Positions 24,199 through 31,839 of a stretch of DNA of 39,772 nucleotides are shown here, one piece after another (the first letter of the stretch is position 1; each line of letters opens with the position of its first letter). The stretch is taken from NCBI RefSeq assembly GCF_013815995.1, contig NZ_JACDFE010000011.1, forward strand, positions 1-39,772. Reading direction: 5' to 3'. This DNA is from Sporichthya sp. GTDB taxonomy: Bacteria; Actinomycetota; Actinomycetes; Sporichthyales; Sporichthyaceae. Below the pieces are notes generated by a model. That model saw only the letters and a program-made list of their open reading frames with translations. It had not been told where the DNA came from and searched no databases. Position numbers and translations under genes: made by a program.

Positions 24199-24858
24199 TC
24201 AGGACCTCTCTCCGCTCCCGCGGTTCTCCAGCCCGTACACCAACATCGTCGTCATCTCGGTAACGATGGCGTCCCGCGAGGGTCGCGGCTCACCGGGCCG
24301 GTCGTACCACCGGTCCAGCACCGCCATGCCCATGACTGTGGCGAAGAAGGTTCGTGAGGCCAAGTGAGGGTCCATCATGGAGTAGCCACGCGCCGTGGCC
24401 TCTCTGGTCGTTAACGCCTCGACCCTTTTCAGCGACGTAGCAATGGCGTCGGTGACCACACCGTCAAGTTCGGCCTCATGTTCGTTGGCGGCCAACAGGG
24501 CCAAGACCACCTCGCGACGGTCCCGTAGCAAGTCGTACAGGCCACCGATGTACTCGGCCGTGAGCTCGACGACGGCGATGGAGGCCGCCGGCGCGGCGAT
24601 CCATCGATCCACGTAGTCGTCGAGATAGCGTGCGAAGGGCCGCACCACCGCTTCTTCGAAGAGCACCGCCTTGGTTCCAAAATGGCGGAACAGCAGACCT
24701 TCGGACACCTCCGCCCGCAGGGCGATCTCCCGAGTCGTCGTGCCGGCGTAGCCGCGGCGGGCAAAGACGTCAACCGCCGCGTCCAGCAGCAGACCGCGGA
24801 CCGTCTCCGGAGACCGACGCACGCGCTTGGCACCCGGCTGGGCGGGGGTCTTTGGCAT
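24199..24858 (-). CDS. TetR-family regulator
   Basis: A 219-residue TetR repressor. HTH region: VFARRGYAGTTTREIALRAEVSEGLLFRHFGTK. The start is ATG 24858 (MPKTPAQPGAKRVRRSPETV); the frame continues to 24927 but enters the SDR 3' end. It is the last gene of the 26415-24199 operon, 41 bases after the SDR stop. Candidate targets are the palindromes at 23163-23198 and the operator at 26476-26496. Confidence 0.88.
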   Translation of the reverse strand: MPKTPAQPGAKRVRRSPETVRGLLLDAAVDVFARRGYAGTTTREIALRAEVSEGLLFRHFGTKAVLFEEAVVRPFARYLDDYVDRWIAAPAASIAVVELTAEYIGGLYDLLRDRREVVLALLAANEHEAELDGVVTDAIATSLKRVEALTTREATARGYSMMDPHLASRTFFATVMGMAVLDRWYDRPGEPRPSRDAIVTEMTTMLVYGLENRGSGERS

Positions 24859-24899
24859 TCGCCCAGAGTAGAGGTGCGGGCGGCGCGCGGGTTGGCCGC

Positions 24900-25658
24900 T
24901 CAGACCATCGGGAGCCCGGCGGTCCACGCGCCGTCGACCACGACATCGGCGCCCGACATGTATGACGCACCGTCACTGAGCAAGAACGCGATCACCTTGG
25001 CGATCTCGGCCGGATCAGCCATTCGCGCGAGCGGGACCTTCGCCGCCGCGATCGCGTGCAGGTCGATCCCCAGCGCGGCGAAGTCGATTCCCGACAGCAT
25101 AGGCGTGTCCACCATGCCCGGGCTGACGCTGTTGACCCGGATGCCGGTGGTCGCCAGCTCCAGGGCTGCGCACTGCGTCAAGCTGAGAACTGCCGCCTTG
25201 CTCGCTGCGTAGGCGGCAAGACCGGGGGTGCCACGGTGCCCCTCTACCGACGCCACGTTCACGATCCTTCCCCCACCCGCCGCAGCCATGACGGGCGCGA
25301 CCGCGCGCAGGCCGAGGTAGGTGCCTGTCTGGTTCACCGCGACCACTCGCAGAAACTGCTCGACGGGAGTGCCGATGATGGGCGTCAGTGCGACGACGCC
25401 GGCGGCGTTGACGAGTCCGTCAATCTCGCCAAGGAACTGCCGGGCTTGCGCGACTCCGCTTGCCCAGGCCGCGTCGTCGCAGACATCGAGCTCAACGAAG
25501 GTCGCGTTGTCGCCGAGTTCGGCGGCCAGGGCTTTGCCGCCGGCGACATTCACGTCGGCGATGACGACGGCGGCTCCGGCGGCTGCGGCAAGTCGCGCAG
25601 TTGCTGCGCCTATGCCGCTCGCACCACCGGTAACGAGCACGTTGCTTACGGATGGCAT
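24900..25658 (-). CDS. Short-chain dehydrogenase/reductase (SDR)
   Basis: A 252-residue classical SDR, an NAD(P)-dependent alcohol/ketone oxidoreductase. Cofactor motif TGGASGIGAATARL, then an Asp after the second strand (VVIADVN) that favours NAD. The NAAG motif is present, the catalytic Ser lies in IVNVASVEG, and the Tyr-x3-Lys is in AAYAASKAAVL. ATG 25658 has GAGGAG at good distance. It is 22 bases downstream of the membrane protein gene. Likely substrate is an alcohol formed by the P450, by context only. Confidence 0.92.
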   Translation of the reverse strand: MPSVSNVLVTGGASGIGAATARLAAAAGAAVVIADVNVAGGKALAAELGDNATFVELDVCDDAAWASGVAQARQFLGEIDGLVNAAGVVALTPIIGTPVEQFLRVVAVNQTGTYLGLRAVAPVMAAAGGGRIVNVASVEGHRGTPGLAAYAASKAAVLSLTQCAALELATTGIRVNSVSPGMVDTPMLSGIDFAALGIDLHAIAAAKVPLARMADPAEIAKVIAFLLSDGASYMSGADVVVDGAWTAGLPMV

Positions 25659-25680
25659 GCTGCTGTCTCCTCTTGTGAGT

Positions 25681-26415
25681 TCAGAACTGTCCATGGGCCA
25701 GGGACGGCGCCAGCTCCCGGTCAGTCGGCATCTGCGGTGAGACGGGCCGGTTGCGGATCATCAGCGCGGACATGATCAGCATCCAGGCCACGAACGTCAC
25801 CACCGGGATCCACCAGGTGAGGATGCCGTTCCACGCCAGCGGGCCGCTCTTGACCAGCGGCGCCAAGGTGCCGGGGATGAACATGAGCGCGACCCACAGG
25901 TTCAGGTAGCCGACCCACCGGGGGAAGACCGACATCTGGTCGCTGTTGCGGAGGATGACGATGCCAATCGTCAGCGCCTGCAGGACCGCAGTCCAGGTAA
26001 CGGCGACGAACATCAGCCAAGCGAGGTCGTTCATCATCCGAAGGATCTCGTCGCTGGTGTCGGTCCGGTAGGCGATCGCCTGCCAGATGATCGGCGGTAG
26101 CGCGAACAGCGGGAAGAGTAATGCGCCCGTGGCGAGCTGAGTGAAGGCGAGCGGTGAGTCCGCGCCCTCGAGACGTTTCATCTCCGTCGAGATCGCGCCG
26201 ACCCACGGCACGATGAACGCGGCTGCGACCACCGCCAGGATCAGCCCGATCCGGACGGTGGTCACGTCGCCATAGAACAGCTCGCGGAGTTCGCTCATGT
26301 CGTCACGAGGGGAGGGGGGTGGGACGAACCCGGCGATCACGAAGAAGCCGAGTAGGAAGACGGCCACACACACCGGGCCGCTCGCGGCGCACCAGCGCAG
26401 CATTCTCGTGTCCAT
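25681..26415 (-). CDS. Integral membrane protein of unknown function
   Basis: A 244-residue protein with about six to seven hydrophobic segments (FLLGFFVIAGFVPPP, IGLILAVVAAAFIVPWVGAI, LLFPLFALPPIIWQAI, LMFVAVTWTAVLQALTIGIVI, VALMFIPGTLAPLV, WIPVVTFVAWMLIMSALMI). ATG 26415 (MDTRMLRWC) is chosen with GGAG upstream; a TTG at 26472 is in frame. Proteins of this shape are common but uncharacterised in actinobacteria. It is the first gene of the operon with the SDR and TetR. Confidence 0.72.
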   Translation of the reverse strand: MDTRMLRWCAASGPVCVAVFLLGFFVIAGFVPPPSPRDDMSELRELFYGDVTTVRIGLILAVVAAAFIVPWVGAISTEMKRLEGADSPLAFTQLATGALLFPLFALPPIIWQAIAYRTDTSDEILRMMNDLAWLMFVAVTWTAVLQALTIGIVILRNSDQMSVFPRWVGYLNLWVALMFIPGTLAPLVKSGPLAWNGILTWWIPVVTFVAWMLIMSALMIRNRPVSPQMPTDRELAPSLAHGQF

Positions 26416-26475
26416 GGGATCGGCTCCGCTCAACTCGGGTGAGGTCAGCGCAAACCCGTCGACACCGCGCAACCT

Positions 26476-26513
26476 CTAACGAGCAACTACACGCTTAGGA
26501 TCGAGCCAGTATA
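26476..26513 (-). promoter_or_regulatory. Promoter -10 and third operator copy, SDR operon
   Basis: On the minus strand TATACT (26508-26513) is a good -10 box; the -35 is weak. Downstream lies AAGCGTGTAGTTGCTCGTTA (complement of 26477-26496), which matches operator copy 1 of the P450 promoter at 15 of 20 positions. It has the same placement, after a -10. This suggests common control of the SDR operon and the P450 region. Confidence 0.5.
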
Positions 26514-26603
26514 ACGCCTTGTGGTTGTCGTTGACGAGCCTGCCGTGGAGTGGCTAGCGTTCGCGACCAGCGAGTATGTGCTTGCTGGGAGGATCCCGGC
26601 AAC

Positions 26604-26680
26604 ATGACCTATGGCGTGGTGCACTGGGCGACGGGTGCGGTCGGTAGCTCGACTACTCACCGCGCGTTGAGGGCCCGGAC
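26604..26680 (+). pseudogene. Scrap of a second dihydrodipicolinate-reductase-like gene
   Basis: ATG 26604 opens MTYGVVHWATGAVGSSTTHRAL, the dinucleotide-binding start seen in the 6446-7525 gene (MTRVIQWATGAVGRWSLQQI). Similarity is lost after about 25 codons. GGAGG lies upstream at 26589. Only the 5' end remains. The rest of 26416-26881 shows no intact gene. Confidence 0.5.
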
Positions 26681-26881
26681 CGGATGCAACGGATCCAGGT
26701 CGCGTGTGGCCCCGGTGGACGAACTGCCAGACGGCTCGGCATCGAGCTCGACAAGGGGGCGCGGAAGTCGTGGCAGGGGGTGAGGTCCACGCGAAGCGAG
26801 CGAATGGTCGAGGCGACGCGTGATGCCGGACACCGCTCCGTCAGGACGGTAGTCGGCCGGATCGGATACGTCAGCGCGACG

Positions 26882-28026
26882 ATGCTGGTGGACCGGATCC
26901 GGCGGCCCAAAGCGCGATCGGTGGATGAGGTGCCGGCCGGGCCGAAGGCGATCACACCGGAGTGGTTGACCAACGCGCGTGTCGGGACACTCCCGGTGCC
27001 CGAGTCGAGTCCGTCGGATTCTCCCGAGCGACCGGAGGTACCACCACTCGCTGTGCGGCAGACCCCACCTACAACGCGGTGGGGAGCGCCGCCGGTCTGC
27101 CCGGGAACGTCTTCCTCAAGTCGTCGGGCACCCTGAAGACCCGGGCGGTGCTCGCCCTACTCGATCTCGCCGCCAGCGAAGTCGAGTTCATGACGAAGCT
27201 CCGCCCGGAACTCGACATCGAGTCACCACGGTGCTACTTCGCCAACTACGACCGTAAGAGCTGCCGGCACGCGCTCGTGCTGGAGGACGTCGTAGCGACT
27301 AAGGCCGCCGAATTCTGCCAGGCGGACCAGCCCCTACAACGCGGCGAGATCGAGGATGTGCTGACGCTTCTCGCTACCTGCCATGGGAGATTCTGGAACA
27401 GTCACCGGTTCTCGGGCGATCTGCGCTGGCTCAAGGAGAGCAAGACCCCGAAGAGCTTCGTCACGGACTTCGACCGCTTCCTGCTCCTCGGCCGAACCAC
27501 CGTGTCCGGAATCGCCAAGTACGGCGACCTCGTGCCGCCCCGGGTCGCCGCGGCCAAGAACGACATCATGCCCGCTCTGTGGCGCTCGCTCGACTTCGCC
27601 GCATCGGGGCCGCCGACCGTCCTGCACGGTGACTGCCACCTGGGCAACTTCTATCGCACCGACACCGGTCGAATCGGCGTGCTGGACTGGCAGATCTGTT
27701 GCGTGGGTAGCTGGACCTTCGACGTGTCCTACCTTCTCGCGGCCTGCCTGACCATCGAGAGCCGCCGCACCTGGGAACGTGATCTGATCGCGTTCTACCT
27801 GGACCGCCTCCGCGTGCACGGTGGAGAACCACCACCTTTCGACAAGGCGTTCGACGCCTACCGGAGCGGCTTGATGTATCCGCTGGCCGCCTGGATGTTC
27901 GTCCTCAACCGCCCACCCATGCAGCCCGACATGCAACCCCGCGAACTCAGCATTGAACTCGTCCGCCGTATAAGCACGGCCATCGACGACCTCGACGTCC
28001 TCAACCTCCTGGAGACCGGATCCTGA
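26882..28026 (+). CDS. Aminoglycoside-phosphotransferase-fold kinase, frameshift near the 5' end
   Basis: A protein-kinase-like small-molecule kinase of the APH/ecdysteroid-kinase-like superfamily, transferring phosphate from ATP to a hydroxyl of a small molecule. The catalytic Brenner motif is VLHGDCHLGNFYR, followed by GVLDWQ, where the Asp binds metal. N-terminal residues ITPEWLTNA are typical but lie in another frame from the body; one missing C near 26992-26996 would join TLP to GARVESVGF. The uninterrupted frame starts at 26962. The C-terminal helices are complete, giving about 380 residues after correction. Targets in this superfamily include sugars, choline and sterol-like alcohols. 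It lies in the decayed right part of the element. Confidence 0.72.
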
Positions 28027-28095
28027 AAGTACGTGTCCGGAATCTGACGACCACTCACAGACGGTGCCGGTCGGGCCCAGGTAGGCCTGCACCAG

Positions 28096-28236
28096 ATGTC
28101 CGTCGCCGACGCGCAACTGGCCATCTACCCGCAAGCCGGGCACGCCCCGCATCAGCAGCACCCGGATTCCGTCGCCGCGCAGGTCACCAGCTTCCTCGAC
28201 TCGATCAGGCCACGACGGTGGCCCGTCAGATCCTGA
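28096..28236 (+). pseudogene. C-terminal scrap of an alpha/beta hydrolase
   Basis: The frame reads AQLAIYPQAGHAPHQQHPDSV, then AAQVTSFLDSI to a stop at 28234-28236. This is the final strand, catalytic-His loop (GHAPH) and last helix of an alpha/beta-fold hydrolase. Nothing of the nucleophile elbow or the rest is present upstream. A remnant only. Confidence 0.5.
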
Positions 28237-28280
28237 GCGGAACAGTGCGCGGCAGAATCGTCGTCGACGTCAACGCGTGA
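28206..28280 (+). pseudogene. C-terminal scrap of a quinone-reductase-like MDR oxidoreductase
   Basis: The frame ends ARQILSGTVRGRIVVDVNA before TGA 28278-28280, the typical last helix and strand of medium-chain quinone oxidoreductases. A middle piece of the same type of protein lies downstream at 28902-29036, on the same strand but in the wrong order. Confidence 0.5.
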
Positions 28281-28991
28281 TCACTCGTGGGCGCTTCCGG
28301 GCGTTGGTGTATAGCCCAACGCCCGGAAGACCTCGGTGAGCGCCGAGCGGTTCCCCTGCAGGATCGTCACAAGCCCGCTCTTGAGAGCTTGGGTGGGACT
28401 CAGTTGGCGCAGGGCGAGGGCAACGAAGGTGGGCAGATCGCAGCTGACGTGCAGGGTGGCGTCCTCGGGGGCCGGCCCCGATCGGGCCAGGAACGAGCTG
28501 CCCTGCAATCGGAGATGGAACACCTCCTCGCCGATCTGGAACTCAAAGGTGTCGCGGCGGCTCGGGTCCAGCGGCGCGGCCTGGGTCCCGGTGAGGCACA
28601 GGGCGATCAGCTCCGCCCGGGCGGTGCCCGGATCGATGCGGTCGTCCGGCGCGAGGTCGAGCCCCCACAGCCCCAGGGCCAACAACGGCTCGCGCAGTCG
28701 TTCCCCGGCCGATGTGAGTTCGTACGCGGCCACACCGGCCGGCGGCGGCAGCACGGTCCTGCGGATGATCCCTGCCTCCTCCAGCCCGTGCAGCCGGTCG
28801 GTCAGCCGGTTGGTGCCGGCGGCCGGCAGCGCGGTGAGCAGATGCTTGAAGCGCTTGGGGCCGAGCAGCAGCTCGCGGATCACCAGCAGGGCCCAGCGCT
28901 CGCCGAGGACATCCCGCTGGTCGGACTCACGGCCTGGCAGGCCCTGGTCGAGCGGGCCCGGGTGCAACCCGGCCAGAAGGTGCTCATCCAC
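28281..28991 (-). CDS. HxlR-family regulator, 5' end replaced
   Basis: From about residue 27 the sequence is a good HxlR-type winged helix: [26 protein letters not shown], then [20 protein letters not shown]. The C-terminal half (residues ~110-236) resembles the sterol-carrier-like domain found fused to this class. Residues before DVLGERW ([17 protein letters not shown]...) are the antisense of an oxidoreductase fragment, not the usual Cys-containing N-terminus. The native start is therefore lost and the gene is probably non-functional or mis-initiated. It ends directly against the MDR scrap. Confidence 0.65.
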   Translation of the reverse strand: MDEHLLAGLHPGPLDQGLPGRESDQRDVLGERWALLVIRELLLGPKRFKHLLTALPAAGTNRLTDRLHGLEEAGIIRRTVLPPPAGVAAYELTSAGERLREPLLALGLWGLDLAPDDRIDPGTARAELIALCLTGTQAAPLDPSRRDTFEFQIGEEVFHLRLQGSSFLARSGPAPEDATLHVSCDLPTFVALALRQLSPTQALKSGLVTILQGNRSALTEVFRALGYTPTPGSAHE

Positions 28992-29036
28992 GCCGGCTCG
29001 GGCGGGGTGGGCACGATCGCCATTCAGCTCGCCAAG
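28902..29036 (+). pseudogene. Middle fragment of a quinone-reductase-like MDR oxidoreductase
   Basis: [20 protein letters not shown] followed by [21 protein letters not shown] is the conserved stretch leading into the NADPH-binding Rossmann fold (GSGGVG) of medium-chain quinone oxidoreductases. The frame loses similarity right after LAK. Its left end overlaps the broken 5' end of the HxlR gene on the other strand. Confidence 0.7.
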
Positions 29037-29307
29037 GGGACCAACGGCGGACGGGCGCGAACGTCGCGCACGAAACTTGCGATCGCGTGACGATGCCCCG
29101 GCCTAATTGTGACGGACGGTGACGGCCGTGTTCAGCGCAACCTGCGCCCGGTCCGTCGGCCCCTGGTATTTCTGACGATCCATCATGGTGCCAGTTTGGT
29201 GGCCAGTTGGTGCCGATCGTGGGGGTCCGTAGCCGTAGGCTGAAGTACGGGTACCCATCCTGACCTGCCCCGATGTACTTCGGCGTACTGTCGTGGACCC
29301 CCCTCAG

Positions 29308-29357
29308 GCGGACTTTTAATCCGCGGGTTCGGGGTTCGATCCCCCGACGGCCCACCA
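29308..29357 (+). other. 3' half of tRNA-Lys(TTT): probable attachment site
   Basis: The sequence gives an anticodon stem GCGGA/TCCGC around loop CTTTTAA (anticodon TTT at 29315-29317). It continues with a T-arm CGGGG-TTCGATC-CCCCG, the acceptor strand ACGGCCC, and an encoded ACCA end. The 5' acceptor strand (expected GGGCCGT) and D-arm are absent upstream. Half tRNAs of this kind mark the far end (attR) of elements integrated at tRNA 3' ends. Because the tRNA is on the + strand, the element should lie to the left and an intact tRNA-Lys at its other end, outside this window. Confidence 0.75.
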
Positions 29358-29537
29358 CAGGCCCGCCACGGGCCCACCCGGGTCTGTATGACGTCGCCTG
29401 ATCGCAGCTCAGCCAGATCGGCCTGCTGCCGAGATCCTGGTTCGTGCCTGTGCCGACCTGGGACCCGCATTGACCTGAGGTCGTCGCCCCGCGAGGATCG
29501 GGCCAATTCCGGACGTATCGAACCTCGGGGAGGTCCC

Positions 29538-30773
29538 GTGCGACGCATCGGTGCGCAGCTGGCAGGAATCGCGGTCCTGGTGGCCGCCATGGGACCGCTG
29601 GGCTCCGCCGAGGCGGTCGCCGAGGCCCTTGCGTTGCCGGACAGTTCTAAGCTCAGCAGCCCGGTCGTCCTGCACGGTTACCTGACCGATGAGGCCGGCG
29701 CGGCGCTGTCCGGCGCGGAGGTGCTGCTCTCGGCCTGGCCGTCGAACGAGACCGTGAAGGCGATGCCGATCGGCGGGACGTTCCGGACCGTTCCCGTCGC
29801 GCGCGCGGTCGCGGACTCCACGGGCGCCTACACGCTGCGTTCGGCGCTGACCCCGACCTTGGCCACGCTGATCGACCGCGACGGGCTGGACCTGCAGGTC
29901 GACTTCGCGCACGAGGGCCAGGTGCGCACGTACCTGACGCAGGCAGTCCCCGGCGGTGCGCTGGGGTGGCTGCGGCCGACCGTCGAGGCCGTCGACCCGG
30001 CGCAGTTGGTCGCGGCACTGCCGCGCAACTCCATGAACATCGCGCTCGACGATGACGGGCCGCACCCCTGCGGGGACACGGAGGGGTGCGAGGACAAGCC
30101 GCGCCCCTATCCAGGTCTGCCGTCGGGTTGCGTGAACCGAAAGATCGCCGTCAAGGAGGCTTGGACCACGGTGGCCACAGCCCTTGCCCGCAAGGGGGTG
30201 ACGGCAAAGGTGAGTTACGAGCGGGGAGCGCAGAGCGAGGTCAGCACCGGTATCAGCTATGAAGGCAGCGGCGGCAGCTTCAAGGCCAACGGCTCCCGCA
30301 CGCGTGGGTCGACCTTCGAGGCGGACTTCTTCGACCAGAAGGGCACCAAGAAGGCGCCCGCCCATGTGGAGTACCAGGTCGAGATGGCGCACGCGGTCAT
30401 CGCCAGCGAGTGCAACGGCAACAAGATCGGCCAGTACCGGTACCGGCAGTTCACCACCGACCCGTTGGGTACCACCGGCGCGTCCAAGCCGCCTATCCCT
30501 TCCACCCTTCCGCTGTGGACGTGCGCCAAGTCCAAGCAGGTCGGCGGCCTTCGCACGGCCACGGTGTCGGACCGGGCCTACACCTACGAGCGGGGCTTCG
30601 GTTTCAGTCCCGTTCCCGGCGGCTCCTTCACCGGCGCGGCCACCAGTGGGTACAGCGAGACGGTGAAGGTCGAGTACGTCTTCGCCAAGAGCAAGGTCAA
30701 GGACAACTTCTGGTGCGGCCTCACCGGTTTCCCGGTCTCGCCGGGCCAGCGGGTCCAGGCCTTCCAACGGTGA
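29538..30773 (+). CDS. Secreted protein with N-terminal transthyretin-like domain
   Basis: A 411-residue exported protein. The signal peptide is MRRIGAQLAGIAVLVAAMGPLGSAEA; GTG 29538 follows GGGGAGG. Next comes VVLHGYLTDEAGAALSGAEVLLSAWP...STGAYTLR, a carboxypeptidase-regulatory/transthyretin-like beta domain. The C-terminal half is Lys/Thr/Ser-rich with paired Cys (CGDTEGC, SGC, ASEC, WTC, WCG) and aromatic-rich strands. It is probably a wall or matrix protein; the specific role is unknown. It is the first gene right of the tRNA half, so it likely belongs to the host chromosome. Confidence 0.7.
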   Translation: MRRIGAQLAGIAVLVAAMGPLGSAEAVAEALALPDSSKLSSPVVLHGYLTDEAGAALSGAEVLLSAWPSNETVKAMPIGGTFRTVPVARAVADSTGAYTLRSALTPTLATLIDRDGLDLQVDFAHEGQVRTYLTQAVPGGALGWLRPTVEAVDPAQLVAALPRNSMNIALDDDGPHPCGDTEGCEDKPRPYPGLPSGCVNRKIAVKEAWTTVATALARKGVTAKVSYERGAQSEVSTGISYEGSGGSFKANGSRTRGSTFEADFFDQKGTKKAPAHVEYQVEMAHAVIASECNGNKIGQYRYRQFTTDPLGTTGASKPPIPSTLPLWTCAKSKQVGGLRTATVSDRAYTYERGFGFSPVPGGSFTGAATSGYSETVKVEYVFAKSKVKDNFWCGLTGFPVSPGQRVQAFQR

Positions 30774-30973
30774 GCCGCCGCAACGTCCGCTGAGACTTCT
30801 CCCGAGGACGGAGGGCCGGCGCGCGCGATGATCGATGGGTCGAACTGTCCCAGCAGTCGTTCTTGAGGATCGCCACACTTCGACATCCTGACGTCGAGGG
30901 AAAGGTGGCAGGAAACTCTGACGGGTTGTCAGAACACGCTCGGTCATGTCGCGGAGCCGAACGGGTTAATCCC

Positions 30974-30998
30974 AACCGATTGTGAGTACAAGTCGGTT
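30974..30998. promoter_or_regulatory. Hairpin or operator before the LPATG protein gene
   Basis: AACCGA-TTGT-GAGT-ACAA-g-TCGGTT has 10 pairing positions with one bulged G and a 4-base loop, 75 bases before ATG 31074. A smaller repeat TCTGAC-GGGTT-GTCAGA lies at 30917-30933. The remainder of 30774-31073 shows no gene. The role, operator or mRNA leader structure, is not determined. Confidence 0.4.
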
Positions 30999-31073
30999 TC
31001 GAATGCGGCGGAGATGTCCACAACCGTTCTGTTGTGTACCGCGGCGCTCGGCGTCGGATCTCTCGGAGGCGAA

Positions 31074-31784
31074 ATGAAGACGTTAACCGGCCGCACCCAC
31101 CGCGTTCTGCTGGTTGCGGCGATGTCGACATCTGCGTTGGCAAGTGCCACGGCAACGGCAGGGGCGGCAGAGCGCAGTGATCCTGCTTCGCACGACTGTC
31201 AGGACCCGGCAGAGATGCCGCCCGCGATTCCCGTCCTGGCCGTCGACGGCTCGGCCTGCGACAGCGCGGCCTCGAAGGTGCGCACTGTCCTCGTGAACGC
31301 GATGCGCAGCGATGACTCGCTCCGCGGCGCCGAACCGTCGATCATGCGCGTGTTCGACCTGCTGCACCCCGAGCTGAGGGAATGCGACATCCCGTCGGCG
31401 GCGGTGGTAGACAGCGCCGATCCCGCCGATCCCGCCGATCCCGCCGAGTCCGTGACCGGCACGGACCTGACGACCGTTGTCGGCGTGCCGACCGAGGACG
31501 CGCAGCCGGTGGAGGCCCCGGAACCGGAGGCCCAGATGACGGTCGATGGCATGGCGGAGAGGTCCGCAGACTCGGGCGTCGCCACGGCGGTGGGCGGCAT
31601 CGTGATCGAGGACCGAATCGTCGAGGAGCGCGCCGTGGCCCCGGAGAAGATGGAGGTCGTCGGTCCACGGACCGCGGCGACAGGCGGATTGCCTGCCACC
31701 GGTTCCGACAATTCGGTCCTCGCCATGCTCGGGTTCGCGATGGTCGCCTCCGGCGCGGCAGCACGGTACGTGGCGCGCGACTGA
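31074..31784 (+). CDS. Secreted LPXTG-type wall-anchored protein
   Basis: A 236-residue protein with a signal peptide (MKTLTGRTHRVLLVAAMSTS...AGAAE) and a C-terminal sorting signal: LPATG, a hydrophobic stretch (NSVLAMLGFAMVASGAAA) and the basic end RYVARD. Sortase would link it to the cell wall; no sortase is encoded in the window. The middle is acidic and disordered, with a DPADPADPA triplet repeat. The two halves around Cys (DCQD, SACDSA, ECDI) may form a small domain. ATG 31074 follows GGAGG. Confidence 0.78.
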   Translation: MKTLTGRTHRVLLVAAMSTSALASATATAGAAERSDPASHDCQDPAEMPPAIPVLAVDGSACDSAASKVRTVLVNAMRSDDSLRGAEPSIMRVFDLLHPELRECDIPSAAVVDSADPADPADPAESVTGTDLTTVVGVPTEDAQPVEAPEPEAQMTVDGMAERSADSGVATAVGGIVIEDRIVEERAVAPEKMEVVGPRTAATGGLPATGSDNSVLAMLGFAMVASGAAARYVARD

Positions 31785-31839
31785 GCGGACGCGAAGGCTC
31801 GTCTGGTACCTACTTGCGCCGGTGGATAGCGTCGCAACC

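Noticed and set aside
29308-29357. Considered a complete tRNA-Lys gene.
   Set aside because: The D-arm and 5' acceptor strand are absent; upstream bases cannot pair with ACGGCCC.
28984-29358. Minus-strand frame over the tRNA half, considered an integrase C-terminus.
   Set aside because: No recombinase motif (R-x-x-R, Y) seen; part of the frame is antisense tRNA.
29409-30947. Minus-strand frame of 512 codons.
   Set aside because: Antisense shadow of the secreted transthyretin-domain protein; composition Arg/Gly-rich without motifs.
31419-31446. GATCCCGCC triplet repeat, considered a CRISPR or iteron fragment.
   Set aside because: In-frame coding repeat (DPA) inside the wall-anchored protein; no spacers or repeat array. 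No CRISPR array was seen anywhere in the window.
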